The position numbers and the translations under genes were made by a program. The notes below the pieces were generated by a model. The model saw only the letters and a list, made by a program, of their open reading frames with translations, ran no database searches and was not told the origin of the DNA. Below are positions 63,994-64,000 of a stretch of 64,000 nucleotides of DNA, one piece after another. The DNA is from Jeotgalibaca dankookensis (GTDB lineage: Bacteria; Bacillota; Bacilli; Lactobacillales; Aerococcaceae). The first letter of the stretch is position 1. Every line of letters begins with the position of its first letter. The stretch lies in contig NZ_CP019728.1 in the NCBI RefSeq assembly GCF_002005405.1, forward strand, positions 1,703,501 to 1,767,500, given 5' to 3'.

Positions 63994-64000
63994 TGAGTCA

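Overview
The window is a chromosomal segment of a low-GC Gram-positive bacterium of the order Lactobacillales. A Carnobacteriaceae or Aerococcaceae-like lineage is my best guess, and the 23S rRNA at the right end would settle it. The evidence is AT-rich DNA with strong AGGAGG ribosome binding sites, Bacillus-like synteny blocks, a ctsR-clpC pair without mcsA/mcsB, a short SRP RNA without an Alu domain, and type-B ribosomal protein L31. Most of the window is core genome. I see no prophage, CRISPR array, plasmid functions or secondary-metabolite cluster.

Layout. 1-13.6 kb (mostly minus): a partial L,D-transpeptidase, an O-methyltransferase, a CNNM-type transporter, a CBS-ACT protein, a metallo-beta-lactamase-fold hydrolase, a QueT transporter under a preQ1 riboswitch, alr-acpS, the helicase cshA, murF-ddl, a protein of unknown function and a SMI1/KNR4-type protein. 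13.6-22.4 kb: the Bacillus-like block rpoE ... fba - murA - rho ... rpmE, here carrying an added AAC(3)-family gene, an amino-acid permease, a thioredoxin-like gene and a degV gene. 22.5-25.9 kb: lipL and an HD phosphohydrolase in an overlapping pair, a folate ECF S-component under a THF riboswitch, and a small flavin-binding protein.

26.1-31.3 kb is a methionine-uptake operon. One sigma-A promoter is followed by two complete tandem T-box riboswitches, each with its own terminator, then metN-metI-metQ, a second metQ broken by an internal deletion, and an M20 peptidase. 31.3-33.07 kb is an IS1182-family element. Its 20-bp perfect terminal repeats have the form of a GAGGCTGGGAC terminator, and it lies exactly between two convergent stop codons. 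33.07-39.4 kb is one operon holding both anaerobic class III (nrdD-nrdG) and aerobic class Ib (nrdH-nrdI-nrdE-nrdF) ribonucleotide reductases behind a pair of NrdR boxes.

39.6-44.3 kb: mgsA, a small membrane protein, proB-proA, a D-amino-acid-oxidase-like gene and mscL. 44.4-53.6 kb is the conserved block, in transcription order, tadA - SRP RNA - dnaX - ebfC - recR - tmk - darA - holB - ricT - yabA - trmN6 - yazA - rsmI, all minus. 53.7-60.2 kb: a PucR-type regulator, a small membrane protein, a cation diffusion facilitator, ctsR-clpC and nagB. 60.26-64 kb is the distal part of an rRNA operon read leftward: 23S, 5S, then tRNA-Val, Lys, Thr, Gly, Arg and Pro, ending at an intrinsic terminator.

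Common themes are RNA-level control (preQ1, THF and two T-box elements), cyclic-di-AMP receptors (DarA and a CbpB-like protein), cell-wall precursor synthesis (alr, ddl, murF, murA) and frequent TTG starts placed by strong ribosome binding sites (rpoE, rho, ctsR, mgsA, yazA and the DUF1934 gene).
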